Of a stretch of DNA of 64,000 nt, positions 39,601 to 50,000 are shown piece by piece. Each line of letters begins with the position of its first letter. Positions within the stretch are counted from its first letter, which is position 1. Origin of the DNA: Muribaculaceae bacterium (GTDB taxonomy: Bacteria; Bacteroidota; Bacteroidia; Bacteroidales; Muribaculaceae); the NCBI GenBank assembly GCA_022510425.1, contig JAFLTO010000007.1, forward strand, positions 1-64,000, read 5' to 3'. Made by a program: the position numbers and the translations under genes. Below the pieces are notes generated by a model. The model did no database searches. It had not been told where the DNA came from and saw only the letters and a list, made by a program, of their open reading frames with translations.

Positions 39601-39720
39601 TCCTACCAGGGGTTCTCCCTGCTCGTCTTCTACCGTGCCTGTGATTTGTCGCATAGCGTTTCCGGCTTGGGAAACACCCCATGCAAGCAACAATAGGGTT
39701 ATTAATAAAATTTGTTTCAT
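36652..39720 (-). CDS. SusC/RagA-type TonB-dependent transporter
   Basis: Outer-membrane transporter, 1022 residues, with signal peptide ending GVSQAG, carboxypeptidase-regulatory-like domain (ITGTVEDEQGEPLVGATVKVENE, DIDGNFVLNIPVN), TonB-box-like EEVVVIGYGTAKK, plug with PLLVIDGIPRLGT and DAAAAAVYGARAANGVILVQTKRGK, and a barrel ending YGVSLTFGF. It is preceded by a metzincin protease gene (11-nt gap) and followed by susD, an arrangement suggesting uptake of products of proteolysis, though the protease lacks proof of surface location. Confidence 0.97.
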   Translation of the reverse strand: MKQILLITLLLLAWGVSQAGNAMRQITGTVEDEQGEPLVGATVKVENELIASSTDIDGNFVLNIPVNQDVELSVTYVGYSPRLIKVNPGETSLKIKMQVNASEIEEVVVIGYGTAKKASLTSSVEVLKGSDLAKIPSMNLDQSLAGQVSGLGVSMTSADPSSAKESRISVRGNTGEPLLVIDGIPRLGTNTNDGEMRLSDLNPDDIESISILKDAAAAAVYGARAANGVILVQTKRGKTSSRARVTYRGQFNFEQATNLPKFLNARQFAELYNRAVAESASDTYSPYNLDLIGSNPNLYGDENIMDHLNKWGHSQRHSISISGGGNAVRYFISGAYSESKGLYSNIGRSRYNYSGKIDADLLPGLTASVDFNGSVSNYKNSSYATIDEAYSYSPLQVLRFTDGSLASIESYNPLIDIEGLGGYTKQSSDFHTVMGVLRYDIPFVKGLNIYLQGSIDFNNNNTTISSNPVTLYIYDERSGTFSIDENTIYPKANITMSDRFQKVNNKLIEFGINYNRTFKEKHDVAATAVFNYQDYHNRYLNGTNNNRPGLYPDIMGSTSSGSLTGSEYYTQRASVVGRATYGFANRYFAEFSFRVDGSTRFAPGKRWGFFPTGSASWVISNESFFQKISPSVLSFAKIRASAGILGDDGAISDYAYLQNYNFTNGEGYNFGGVWSPTLIPSISGFPNPDLTWGKSKDFNVGLDGGFWDNRISFSLEWFQRTRTDMVTNARAQMFPPSVGTGGVYANVNIGKVRYRGWDFSIRHVNNIGEFRYNLNFNIGTNDDIVLDWGDESSLPENQRYAGNPYSVWFLYEAAGLFQNEEEIKNWPLDQDGNKNRTLKPGDIKYVDQDGDGKLTVNDMINVKDSSLPDVSYGFGVGAEWKGIYFNAQFMGFGGYNQKITELYTLENGSLQRFQDYHWYDSWTPTNPNASYPRIKFATTGDNNRFDSTFWIKKCNFLRFKALTVGYHFPAKVLGHSGVKTLDIAFQASNLFTWSSLENGMDPEVLRGYPITRGYGVSLTFGF

Positions 39721-39731
39721 CTATTTTTTTC

Positions 39732-42344
39732 TTACTTCAACAGCTGGTCGAGAATACGTAGCTGATATTTGTAATATTCTTTCGTTTTAAAATCCGGCGC
39801 TTTTGAAACGCATTTCTTATATAGAGTGCGAATTGATTGTAGCTGATGTGTCATTAAGGGTTTCATCTCTGATTGCGGCAATGGATTGTCACCCAATGCT
39901 ATCCTATAAAACGCCCTTTGATTGTCTAATCCAAAATTATAATCAGGGGTTTGCGAACAAGCCAAAGAAGGGGATGACACATTCATTACAAATTCATTGA
40001 AAGCATCAGAAGCGTCTAAAGCTGAATCGGCCAATTTAACATTATTGAGGTTATCCATGCCCGAGGCTTTTGCTAATGCTAAGATTGCGACAGACTGAAG
40101 ATTCAGTTCAGTATCGTCAAGGCTTTTGTTTTTATAGGAGGCATCAAAAACGGCTGCCATGGCGTCGTCGATGAAATCTTCCACTTTATATCCATGGACG
40201 GGATCGCTTTCATATCCCTTCTTAATTCTGCCAAGCACCACCGGAGATGTGAAACATCCCACCACGCTTCTTTCAATCTTTCTTCTCCAGGAAGGAGGTT
40301 CTTCAAAATTGGCAGTAAGGCTCCCAGGTTCAAGCCACCCACAATCCCTGATTTGGGACATCAGCCATTGCATGGCTCTTTGTTGATCAGCTTTACTGAA
40401 ATAATTCCTGGCATGGCCGTCACCTTTGCCTTGTCTCACTTCTTTAAATTGTACTCCTCCTATATATGGAATAACATGGCCAATATGACGTCCGAACTGG
40501 TTGACCACAGCCATATATTTCTTTTCTAAATTTTCATAATTTTCTCCGGGTTCTCCGGCCCATTCTTCGAAATGATCCATTATGATCTTAAGGTTGGATA
40601 TGGCAAGAGTGCCGGCTCCAATATGATCGTTGGAAAGATCTTCTGTCTGGTCAGTGGGATCCATTAGTCCCAATACTTGCTGGGCTCCGAATTCATACAT
40701 CGGGTCGCCGTCATGTTCGCGTATCAAGGAATCTAAAGCCTGTATTTCTTCAAAAAGACCGGGATTTCCCGGCAACAGTCTGTATCCCCAGTTAATCGCA
40801 TGGATGTCATATACACCAATCTCCGGAGGCGTCAGTTTCACCCCCCGTTCAAAATCTCCCGGCTGAGCCACATAATTGTTGCGGGCATAATCCATTATAG
40901 AGGGTGTTGTGCCATATTTTTGTGTAAATTCCGGATCACGCAGATTATCGATAGTGTAGGCGTAACTTGCGCCCATATTATGCATCAGTCCAAGGCAATG
41001 CCCTATCTCATGGGCCGTGACATAGGTGAGGGATTCATACATGACTGAATCCGGGAATACACTGGTTCTCACTCTGGGATCCACAGCTCCTGTCTGTGTG
41101 AATTTCCAGTCATGAAGCAATTGAAGAACATTGTGGTACCAGATAACGTCTGCTCCTAGTATTTCACCGGTGCGGGGATCTACATAGGATGGACCCATGG
41201 CATTGGCAGTTGGAGTGACACAATATCTCACACAATTCTTCCTGATATCGTCAGCATCGAAAGTGGGATCATCTTTTGGGTAGTCTCTGGCTTCTATTGC
41301 ATTTTTGAAACCTGCGGCCTCGAAACCTCTGTTCCAATATTCGATTCCCTCTTTCACAGCTCCACGCCATTTGTCAGGGAAGGCCGAGTCTACATAAAAC
41401 ACAATCTTTTGTTTCGGCTCCGCAAGTTGTCCTAAAAAATATGCACCCATATCCTCTTCCTTGGGTTCTAGCCTGAAACGATCTATGATTTGATAATCTT
41501 TTATGCCATCGATTTCTGAGGAATATAGTTTTTTGGCTTCATAGAAATAACCCACCCTATTGTCTTGCAATCGGGATTTCATTGGAGTGGCCGGAAGTTT
41601 TATGATGGATCGAGCCATCGAAACTGTATAAGGTTCATACACTTTGTCAGTGGTGTATGCAAGTCGGCTTTCTATCATGATGTTGTCCGGGAAAGCTTTC
41701 ACGGAGGTAATGGCCGAGCCGTCTTCATAATAGGTTGCGTCAATACTTTTCTTTCCACTTAGCAGCATTGCTATCGGACTTAAGTCCTTGATAGGTGAGA
41801 TTAATTTTTCATTTCCTTTGAAAAAGTCAGTTACCTCTATGAAATCTTTACCGTCTTCAGTTGATTTTATTTTGAAGCCCTTTACAATAGGGTCGATGAA
41901 ATTCCTGTTGTATGAGGCGGCTATAGGATCCTCGCGATTTATCTCAGCCTTATCTTGCACTATGTGCATATACACATTGATTGGATCCTTGGTGAATCTG
42001 ATAACTATGGGATTCACATTCATCTCTCCTGCCACCAGGTCTTTGGTGTGGGAAATGGAGTTTACCCGACTCACAAGCATGAGATCGGATCCATATATTG
42101 AATCCGGCAATGCCAGAAAAAGTTTTCCGTCTTTCTTAAGGTAAATATCCATCAGTCCATGTAACACTTTAGCTTCGGCTAAGGACTTCTTGAAAGAATC
42201 ACTATCGTTTTCCTCTTTTTTATCTGTTAGCTCAGATTTATTTTTTTCGGACTGGCTATCTTCTGAGAATCCTGCCCTACTTTGAAAAGGGAGTACCATT
42301 ATCATAGAGACAATAGCAATGGGAATGACTTTCTTTGCAATCAT
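39732..42344 (-). CDS. Zinc-dependent metzincin-type metalloprotease (DUF5117-like)
   Basis: Predicted extracytoplasmic zinc protease, 870 residues from ATG 42344; that start gives a signal peptide (IAKKVIPIAIVSMIMVLPFQSRAG), whereas an earlier in-frame start would overlap the promoter. An N-terminal region with LMDIYLKKDGKLFLALPDSIYGSDLMLVSRV belongs to the DUF5117/DUF5118 type. The catalytic motif is HEIGHCLGLMH: His445, Glu446, His449 and His455, the HExxHxxGxxH metzincin pattern, with a Met-turn-like SIMDYAR about 45 residues later. It is the first gene of the operon with susC and susD. The substrate is unknown; peptide or glycoprotein harvesting is inferred. Confidence 0.88.
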   Translation of the reverse strand: MIAKKVIPIAIVSMIMVLPFQSRAGFSEDSQSEKNKSELTDKKEENDSDSFKKSLAEAKVLHGLMDIYLKKDGKLFLALPDSIYGSDLMLVSRVNSISHTKDLVAGEMNVNPIVIRFTKDPINVYMHIVQDKAEINREDPIAASYNRNFIDPIVKGFKIKSTEDGKDFIEVTDFFKGNEKLISPIKDLSPIAMLLSGKKSIDATYYEDGSAITSVKAFPDNIMIESRLAYTTDKVYEPYTVSMARSIIKLPATPMKSRLQDNRVGYFYEAKKLYSSEIDGIKDYQIIDRFRLEPKEEDMGAYFLGQLAEPKQKIVFYVDSAFPDKWRGAVKEGIEYWNRGFEAAGFKNAIEARDYPKDDPTFDADDIRKNCVRYCVTPTANAMGPSYVDPRTGEILGADVIWYHNVLQLLHDWKFTQTGAVDPRVRTSVFPDSVMYESLTYVTAHEIGHCLGLMHNMGASYAYTIDNLRDPEFTQKYGTTPSIMDYARNNYVAQPGDFERGVKLTPPEIGVYDIHAINWGYRLLPGNPGLFEEIQALDSLIREHDGDPMYEFGAQQVLGLMDPTDQTEDLSNDHIGAGTLAISNLKIIMDHFEEWAGEPGENYENLEKKYMAVVNQFGRHIGHVIPYIGGVQFKEVRQGKGDGHARNYFSKADQQRAMQWLMSQIRDCGWLEPGSLTANFEEPPSWRRKIERSVVGCFTSPVVLGRIKKGYESDPVHGYKVEDFIDDAMAAVFDASYKNKSLDDTELNLQSVAILALAKASGMDNLNNVKLADSALDASDAFNEFVMNVSSPSLACSQTPDYNFGLDNQRAFYRIALGDNPLPQSEMKPLMTHQLQSIRTLYKKCVSKAPDFKTKEYYKYQLRILDQLLK

Positions 42345-42425
42345 ATAGTTGGTAGAATATCTTGGGACCAGGTTAGTTGAAATATGGAGGGGTTTTCTGG
42401 TATGAAACAAAGTTACCCTTAACTG

Positions 42426-42461
42426 CAAATATATAGATATTTAACGACATGTGGAAACAAA
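42426..42461 (-). promoter_or_regulatory. Promoter of the metalloprotease-SusC-SusD operon
   Basis: On the minus strand TATATTTG (42426-42433) is the -7 box and TTTG (42458-42461) the -33 box, spacer 24 nt. The box lies about 80 nt before the chosen ATG and inside the longer open frame, supporting the shorter start. Confidence 0.55.
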
Positions 42462-42643
42462 AAATTTCTTAAAAAAATATTCTCCCTTATTGTAGGGCGT
42501 TGAAAATAGAACTTTAATTAGAAGTGAACAATATGAAACTTATTTAAAAATTTATTGTATTCGTCATTTTTGACATTTATAGTTAAAATTTTGATTATTT
42601 AGGATTTACTTGACTATCAATACGTTGAGGCCATCTAAAAATT

Positions 42644-42651
42644 TATTTTTG
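42644..42651 (+). promoter_or_regulatory. -7 box of dnaK
   Basis: TATTTTTG matches TAnnTTTG, 80 nt before the dnaK ATG. No convincing -33 TTTG and no CIRCE inverted repeat is visible in 42345-42731, which is otherwise A+T-rich spacer between divergent genes. Confidence 0.45.
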
Positions 42652-42731
42652 ATAAGAATGAAACTTTTAGCACGCAATTTGTTAATAACATAGAAAAACA
42701 TTATTAACGAATTTATAAAAAAACAAAAATT

Positions 42732-44630
42732 ATGGGAAAGATAATTGGTATCGATTTAGGAACCACCAACAGTTGTGTTGCTGTTCTCGAAGGTAAAGAC
42801 CCGGTGGTTATTCCAAATAATGAAGGTAGAAACACTACTCCTTCAGTTGTGGCATTTGTTGACGGTGGCGAACGTAAAGTAGGAGATCCTGCTAAACGTC
42901 AGGCAATCACAAATCCAACCAGGACTATTTACAGTATCAAACGTTTCATGGGCGAAACTTGCAGCCAGGTTGAAGACGAAATTAAACGTGTGCCTTACAA
43001 AGTTGTTTGTCAGAACAATATGCCTAAAGTTGACATAGACGGCCGTGATTATACTCCACAGGAAATTTCTGCAATGATTCTTCAGAAGATGAAAAAGACT
43101 GCTGAAGATTATCTTGGTCAGGAAGTGACTGAAGCCGTTATCACAGTTCCTGCATATTTTGACGATTCTCAACGTCAGGCCACTAAGGAAGCCGGTGAAA
43201 TCGCAGGTCTTAAGGTTAAACGTATAGTTAATGAGCCTACTGCAGCTGCCCTTGCATATGGACTTGACAAATCAACTAAAGAACAGAAGATAGCTGTATT
43301 TGACCTCGGTGGCGGTACATTCGATATCTCTATCCTTGAACTTGGCGACGGTGTATTTGAAGTTAAATCAACAAATGGTGACACTCACCTCGGTGGTGAT
43401 GATTTCGATAACGTAATCATTGACTGGCTTGCTGACGAATTCAAGAAGAACGAAGGAGTAGATCTCCGTCAGGATCCTATGGCTATGCAACGTCTCAAAG
43501 AAGCAGCAGAAAAAGCTAAGGTTGAACTTTCAAGCTCTACTTCTACTGAAATCAATCTTCCTTATATCACAGCCACAGCTTCAGGTCCGAAGCACTTGGT
43601 GACTAATCTCACCCGTGCTAAATTCGAACAACTTGCTTCTAAACTTATCGATGCAGTAGTTGCTCCTTGTCAGAATGCCCTTAAGGATGCAGGTTACACT
43701 GCAGCTGAAATCGATGAAGTTATCCTCGTGGGAGGTTCAACTCGTATCCCGGCTATCCAAGCTAAGGTGAAAGAAATATTTGGAAAAGAACCTAACAAGA
43801 GTGTTAACCCTGACGAAGTTGTTGCTATCGGTGCTGCAATCCAAGGTGGCGTACTTAGTGGTGATGTGAAAGACGTACTTCTTCTTGACGTTGTTCCATT
43901 GTCAATCGGTATAGAGACTCTTGGTGGCGTGATGACCAAATTGATCGAAGCCAACACTACAATACCTACTCGTAAGAGCGAAACATTCTCAACTGCAGCT
44001 GACAATCAGCCTGAAGTAACTATCAGAGTTCTTCAAGGTGAACGTCCTATGGCAGCAGACGATAAACTTCTTGGTGAATTCAACCTTGCAGGTATAGCTC
44101 CCGCTCCACGTGGTGTTCCTCAGATTGAAGTTACTTTCGAAGTTGACGCAAACGGTATCCTCAATGTTTCAGCCAAGGATAAGGCTACCGGTAAGGAACA
44201 GAGCATCCGTATCGAAGCTTCAAGCGGTTTGAGCGAGCAGGAAATCCAGAGAATGCGCGATGAAGCCAAGGCTAATGAAGAAGCCGACAAGAAGGCTAAG
44301 GAACGTGCTGACAAACTCAACCACGCTGACTCAATGATCTTCCAAAGCGAGAAACAACTCAGCGAACTCGGCGACAAGATTCCGGCTGACAAGAAGGCTA
44401 CTATCCAAGCCGCTATTGACAGACTCAAAGAAGTCCACAAAGCACAGCTTCTCGAAGACATCGATTCAGCTGAAAAGGCAGTTAACGATGCATTCCAGGC
44501 TGCAGCCCAAGACATCGCTAATGCTCAGGCAGCAGGCGCACAAGCCGGCCCACAACCGGGAGCACAAGCAGGAGCTTCTCATCCAAATGAACCCGAAGTA
44601 ACCGACGTAGACTTCGAAGAAGTTAAGTAA
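42732..44630 (+). CDS. dnaK: Hsp70 chaperone DnaK
   Basis: ATP-dependent cytosolic chaperone, 632 residues. Visible are the phosphate-1 motif [36 protein letters not shown], the phosphate-2 motif [17 protein letters not shown], the adenosine motif [16 protein letters not shown], the interdomain linker [19 protein letters not shown], and the C-terminal lid ending in DVDFEEVK. It is monocistronic. The last 15 nt, stop codon included, recur 8.9 kb downstream at 53489-53503 as the start of the second flanking repeat, so the gene's 3' end looks like an integration site. Confidence 0.99.
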   Translation: MGKIIGIDLGTTNSCVAVLEGKDPVVIPNNEGRNTTPSVVAFVDGGERKVGDPAKRQAITNPTRTIYSIKRFMGETCSQVEDEIKRVPYKVVCQNNMPKVDIDGRDYTPQEISAMILQKMKKTAEDYLGQEVTEAVITVPAYFDDSQRQATKEAGEIAGLKVKRIVNEPTAAALAYGLDKSTKEQKIAVFDLGGGTFDISILELGDGVFEVKSTNGDTHLGGDDFDNVIIDWLADEFKKNEGVDLRQDPMAMQRLKEAAEKAKVELSSSTSTEINLPYITATASGPKHLVTNLTRAKFEQLASKLIDAVVAPCQNALKDAGYTAAEIDEVILVGGSTRIPAIQAKVKEIFGKEPNKSVNPDEVVAIGAAIQGGVLSGDVKDVLLLDVVPLSIGIETLGGVMTKLIEANTTIPTRKSETFSTAADNQPEVTIRVLQGERPMAADDKLLGEFNLAGIAPAPRGVPQIEVTFEVDANGILNVSAKDKATGKEQSIRIEASSGLSEQEIQRMRDEAKANEEADKKAKERADKLNHADSMIFQSEKQLSELGDKIPADKKATIQAAIDRLKEVHKAQLLEDIDSAEKAVNDAFQAAAQDIANAQAAGAQAGPQPGAQAGASHPNEPEVTDVDFEEVK

Positions 44631-44935
44631 TAAGCGTAGCGAATTCGAGGAGATCATTTAGAGAATGTCGGCGGCTTTTGCAAAGCGAAGCGACGTGAAA
44701 AGCCAAGCCGGATCTCGAAGCCGAAGGCAAAATGATTGACTCAAATAAAGAAAAGAAATTATCAATAAAATAATAGAGTGTAGCTCAACAAGTTACACTC
44801 TATTTTTATTTTTGTTTTTATTGATTTCTTTGCTTGTTTATGGGATATTTTTTTGTATATTTGTACCAAATTTGTACCAGTACTTATCGTGGGACAATTC
44901 TGTACTTGTTGATACTTATTGGTATTTATTGATAC
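44616..44935 (+). repeat. Long direct repeat, copy A (left border of the defence island)
   Basis: Begins within the dnaK 3' end and continues as a block whose counterpart is copy B (53489-53925). In both copies the order is: dnaK tail, GCGTAGCGAATTCGAGGAG, a structured segment able to fold (GATCATTT with AAATGAT, GGCTTTT with AAAAGCC), a hairpin terminator, then TTGTACCAAATTTGTACCAG and TACTTAT-GGGACAATTCT. By eye identity is near 90 percent apart from one insertion in copy B. After the repeat, to 45340, I see only A+T-rich sequence with no convincing gene. Confidence 0.9.
44772..44811 (+). terminator. Rho-independent terminator downstream of dnaK (inside repeat A)
   Basis: AATAGAGTGTA (44772-44782) pairs with TACACTCTATT (44794-44804) and is followed by a T-rich tract. 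The corresponding hairpin in copy B keeps the pairing except for one loop-proximal change. Confidence 0.8.
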
Positions 44936-45340
44936 TTAAAAGGAGACAAACAATAGTTAATATAAAAAAACGATATGCTAAAATGTTTAATTAAAACAAT
45001 GATTAATAAAAGTGATTAATTAAAACAATAAAGCTGTTCGATCGGTTTCATACCTTCAATGCTTTAACTGGGATAAAGCTAACGATTAGGATATCTATAT
45101 TGTGATAACAACATCTTCAACAGGCATATTTATATTATTGGTGTCCGCTAAAAATTTTTGAAAGATGATAAAATTAGGATTGGCACTTTTGCAGGAGTCG
45201 CCCCAAACCAAACTAATTCTACTTCTGTTAGACTTGACGGTGCTAAATGAGCGTAGAAATATGCAATTTGGCCCGTTGATGTAGAAAATAAGGGCAAATC
45301 AATCTCTAATAGTGCCAAATCAATAGATTTTCTCCCACAT

Positions 45341-45370
45341 TTTGCACTCTCGTAGATTTTATTAATTTTG
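45341..45370 (+). promoter_or_regulatory. Promoter of the truncated AAA ATPase
   Basis: TTTG at 45341-45344 and TAATTTTG at 45363-45370 (spacer 18 nt) lie 18 nt before ATG 45389, which supports that start. Confidence 0.5.
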
Positions 45371-45388
45371 CTGCTAAAAACACCTTCC

Positions 45389-46240
45389 ATGATAGGAAGA
45401 AAGCAAGAAATAGAACTGATAGAGCAAGCATATCATTCTAAAAGATCAGAGTTTATCGCCATCTATAGGTGCCCCCGAGTTGGCAAGACATTACTTGTAA
45501 GACCGTTATTTGCTGATCAATTCGCCTTCACATACTCAGGAATACCAAATGTCTCGACTAAGATTCAGCTACATAATTTCTATAGAGAATTACTGACGCA
45601 GGGCTGCCAGGCTCAGTCTGTGCCTAAAAATTGGATGGATGCGTTCTTTATGTTAAGAAAGCTCGTTGCATCTAAACCAGAAGGCAAGAAAGTCGTATTT
45701 CTTGACGAACTGCCTTGGATGGATGGTCCTCAGTCAAGTTTTCTTCCTGCTTTTGAAAATTTCTGGAATGCGTGGGCATCTCCTAGAAATGGTATCCTTC
45801 TTATAATATGTGACTCTGCTAAATCATGTATTGTGAAGAAAATTTTTCATAATAGGGGTGGTTTGTATAACAGGCTTGCGATTCAAATCTGTTTTCAACC
45901 CTATAATCTGAAAGAGTGCGAAGATTATGCAAAAGAAATGGATTTACCATTAGATTGCCAACAGGTAATCGAAAGATATATGGTATTTGGTGGAATCCCC
46001 TTTTATTGGTCGTTTCTTGAATGGAATAAGAGTCTGAACCAGAATATTAACTCACTATTTTTTGGAAGGAGTGCGAAGCTGAAAGATGAATTCCAAAAAC
46101 TCGATAGTTTATTATTTGCCAAACCTGAAGTATATGTCGATATAGTAAGGGTTTTAAGAATAATTGGTGTAATTACAAACGAATACCTATATAATGAGAT
46201 TACATACACAATAAATTCAAATGATTTATTACTTGATTAA
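45389..46240 (+). pseudogene. C-terminally truncated AAA ATPase with degenerate P-loop
   Basis: The 283 residues follow the common Bacteroidetes archaeal-type ATPase family: MIGRKQEIELIEQAY, the Walker B KKVVFLDELPWMD, FENFWNAWAS, GGLYNRLA and YMVFGGIPFYW are all recognisable. The frame ends about 20 residues after YVDIVRVL, where the family normally continues for some 200 residues with a winged-helix and nuclease-like C-terminus. The P-loop reads YRCPRVGKT instead of the usual YGRRRVGKT, losing the first Gly, and the sensor-like CGSATSW block reads CDSAKSC. Truncation, altered motifs and the next gene starting 2 nt later indicate a decaying gene cut when the downstream cassette arrived. Its promoter is still present. 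Confidence 0.7.
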
Positions 46241-46242
46241 TT

Positions 46243-47055
46243 ATGCCAGTATTTATTAAATTTAAAGAAATAGGAGAAAGTGGAGAACTTTGTCATGATT
46301 TTGAATTTGAAATTTCAAATGTTGATTTACTAGCTGATTACATTGTCCAAATTATTCAAGCTCATCATCAACATGTATTTAATGTTTTAAAAGGATTGAG
46401 TGATAAAATTTCTCCCGCTAACCTATACAAAGATGCAATCCTACAACAAATTAGAAAACTTGAAAGCAGAAATAAGGATGAGGTGACTATGTATAAAGTT
46501 GATGGATTGTTATTTCAAATTATTTCTTGGATTGTATTAGTAAAGATCCATAAAGATGATAATTTTATAATAAGAGCACCTCATCTACAATTAGCTGATC
46601 ATGGCTTCGACGGATTGGCCATTAAGCTAACAGATCAAAATAAAATTGATAAAATTATAATAACAGAAGATAAATGTACCGAGAATGACCGCAGTACAAT
46701 TAAACAACAAGTCTTTCCTGAATTTCAATTATTAGAACAGGCGGAAAGAGATTTTGATATAAGTTCTGTTGTAGGTTCACTGTTAGCCACATCGTCAATC
46801 CCCATCGATTATAATTCGGAATTAGATGTCATGGATTACACTAAAAGACAGTATCGCATATCGATAACTCGTCAGGCGTCTCATAATGATATAAAAAAGA
46901 GGATTAAATTGTTTAATGGATATGATGAAGTTGTTAAAGGGCAGATTGACCGTAGACATGCTTCTACAATATTTTTTGAGCAAGGGGAGCGAAAATTTAT
47001 GGAACGACTCAATACTATAGTCATCGCAAAATTAAAAACATTAATAAATGTATAA
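46243..47055 (+). CDS. PD-(D/E)XK nuclease-like partner of the SF2 helicase (HamA-like position)
   Basis: A 270-residue cytosolic protein without signal or membrane segment. A nuclease-like core is visible: a beta-strand-rich centre with HGFDGLAI (Asp123) and IIITEDKCTEN (Glu142-Asp-Lys144), i.e. the D-(x)n-E-x-K arrangement of PD-(D/E)XK enzymes, after the WIVLVKIHKDDNFIIRAPH segment. It is preceded by a conserved-looking N-terminal region and followed by a helical C-terminus. It overlaps the helicase gene by 8 nt, implying coupled translation. A nuclease of this size directly before a roughly 1030-residue SF2 helicase is the Hachiman (HamA-HamB) layout, but I do not see the GESK motif I associate with HamA, so homology to HamA is unproven. 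Base composition is clearly more A+T-rich than the core genes. Confidence 0.6.
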   Translation: MPVFIKFKEIGESGELCHDFEFEISNVDLLADYIVQIIQAHHQHVFNVLKGLSDKISPANLYKDAILQQIRKLESRNKDEVTMYKVDGLLFQIISWIVLVKIHKDDNFIIRAPHLQLADHGFDGLAIKLTDQNKIDKIIITEDKCTENDRSTIKQQVFPEFQLLEQAERDFDISSVVGSLLATSSIPIDYNSELDVMDYTKRQYRISITRQASHNDIKKRIKLFNGYDEVVKGQIDRRHASTIFFEQGERKFMERLNTIVIAKLKTLINV

Positions 47056-50000
47056 TAAAGAAACATATCACCTTATTCAGCAGATTCCTCATATTTCTGG
47101 CATAACAACCGAAAATCTCCCCCAATTTCTTACGAAGGTTTATGCAAAGATAGTTGCCTTGAAAGCAACTGCTAATACAGAAGACTTTCATATTGGGATT
47201 TCTAAAGAAGTAAAAGATTTAGGGATTATTGCAAATACACTAGAAATACTTCTTATTTCAGATACTGAAATGGAGAATAAAAAAAGCATTGCATTTGTTG
47301 GCGCAAGTTCTAGGCAGTTGATGGATATGATAAATCCGGATGATGAATATAACTGTCTGTCACTTTACAATCTACCATATATCGTTTCGGCTTCATTACA
47401 ATTTGTAATAAGTGGACATTTTGCAGATGCACAAGAAATGGCTAAAAAAATAAATTATAAAAATACGAATTCGCCGTATATTAGAGATGTATTATGGTCT
47501 TTACAAGATCTCCTATGTAATCGTATTGAGGAAGTTGCTAGAAGAAGATTAGTTATGCCAGTATATGAAAATTATAAAGAAAATATAGTCGAAGACGTGA
47601 TGTTTTATAATATTTCCTTGGCTATTCAAGAAATAGCCTTATATCTTTTGGGTGAAAAGAAAGAACACGATGCATCAGGTATTATTCTGAAAATTAATAA
47701 ATTATCTGTGTATAATGTGACTGGATTTAATCAACCTGATATATATACGGGAGTCTATATATTATGTTGTTTGTTATATGAGGCAATGCAAAATATCATA
47801 GTACATAGTGTTTTCAAATTGCCCATTCCACAAAATATTAATGAAGAAGAATGGTTTCAAAAAATGAAGGAATTTGCCTACAGAAAACCATTAATTTGGG
47901 ATAATCATTTATCCGCAATACAAAGAGGAGTTTTAAATAGTGGGAACTCTGCTATTTTAACATTCCCTACTGGTGCAGGGAAATCTACAATTGCAGATCT
48001 AAAGATTATTGCAACTATTCTCTCCCAGAAACGTGTCATATATATAGTGCCTACACATGCTCTTGAGTATCAAGTTCAAAAAAGTATGGAGTCTATAGTA
48101 AGACAAGTCAATAGATCGCTTAATCTTGACGGAGAACTTTCAGAAGTTGAATTTGATACTTCAGCGGATAGTCGAATATCCGTAATAACTCCAGAACGAT
48201 GCTTAACAAGATTAATCCTTAATCCAGACGAATTTCTTAATGAAGTTGGACTGTTTGTTTTCGATGAATTTCATCTTATTAGTGGGAAAATATTTGATCA
48301 TCGTGCCCCAGAAGCGATGTCTCTTCTTGTTGAGCTATTGTATCGCAGACCAACAGCAGATTTCTTACTAATCTCAGCGATGGTTAAAAATGGTAAAGAT
48401 ATTAAAGAATGGATTGAATCTACTTCTGGACATACTTGCCTATTTCTTGATAGTGATTGGAAGCCAACGAGTCAATTACAAGGATGTATAGTATATTCTA
48501 AGGAAGACCTTGACGAACTAAATACGATTGTTAAAACTTATAAGGAAACTTATAAAAGACCCTCTAAGAGCTTATCAAATAAGTTAAATATAATACCAAA
48601 ATGTTTCTTTAGCCTTAAGACGGTTTGGGATTCTTTAGATTTAAAGGATTATTATTTTTCGTCAATATTAAAATTCCCAATTAAATTAAATATCAATAAT
48701 TATTTTAAGATTACACCCAATAGTAATGAGGTTGCGGCGCAATTGGCATTTCAGTTTTTATTATTGCGAATGAAAATAATAATCTTTGCTTTATCTCCAA
48801 AAGTTGTAAACTCCATTAATAATAGACTAAACCAAATACGGCAGGATTCTGAAGTAGAGTTCCCTGTTGCATCGTGGACAAAATATAAATCAGAAATTGA
48901 GGCCATAAGTCTTGAGTTAGGAGATTGGTCTTATTCATATTTATCAAAATGTACTATTGCAACCCAACATCATTCATTGCTTTTGGCAAAAGAACGCCAA
49001 ATATCTGAATATGAATTTAAAGATCCATCAAGTGTAGGCATAATGGTTGCAACTCCAACTATTTCACAAGGAATCAATCTGCCTTCGGATATTGTTATTA
49101 TATCTGGTTCTTATAGATTCCAAAGTGAATCCAACTCTTTAGAACCAATAAAGGCACACGATATACTTAATGCTGTTGGACGCGCGGGAAGAGCTGGGTT
49201 CCGTTCTCACGGCACTGCAATACTTATTCCCTCGGATGTTATTGGATATAACCATGGGGAAATAGGTAAAGATTGGATGGAACTCAAGGACGATATTTTT
49301 TCGCAGGGAGATAAATGCTTGAAAATAGAAGATCCCTTAGCGGAAATTTTTAATTCTGATGGAGAGATAGATAATTATCCAATAGTTTTAAAATTTCAAG
49401 GTAATAAGAAAGATATTATTGAAAAGTTAAAAAGAACTTTTTTTGTTCATCAAAATAAGATAAAAAATATAGAATTAAATGGGATAGCTGATAATATAAT
49501 ATCAGCAAGAATGAGTGGAGCGACAGAAGATATATGGTGTACAGATCTATCAATGAAAACAAGCTTAAAGGTATCGGATGTAATACGCATTTATTCTCTG
49601 ATACCTCGTAAGTATATTGATATGTCAGAGAGCCTTGCTGTTATGGATATGATTGATATGGTAGAAGAGGTAATAAAGGCTGATGTTGAAATAATTCAGT
49701 TCATGTTGCAGCCAATGCTGTCTGAAAAAGATCTAAGGAATATATTAGATATAAAGGATGAAAATTTTTACTCTGATAATACTGTTAAGATCATTGTAGA
49801 AATAATGAGAGCTTACATTTCTGGAATACCCTTATGTGAATTGGAGAAAATGATATTGAAAGGTCAGAGGGAATCTAATTACGTTGAAAAAGGACGAAAA
49901 ATTGCATTAAAGTTGATGCCTGCATTATCATATCTGTGTGGAAATATAACTTTCATTTTCATGGCTAAAGCTCAAAATGTCAAAGAGAGAGATATAGATT

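Noticed and set aside
44637..44760. Structured segment of the border repeat as an ncRNA gene
   Set aside because: It can fold, but has no promoter of its own and matches no RNA family I know; kept as part of the repeat.
45148..45390. Minus-strand 80-codon open frame in front of the truncated ATPase
   Set aside because: No start signal, no recognisable motif, and it overlaps the ATPase promoter and start; judged chance.
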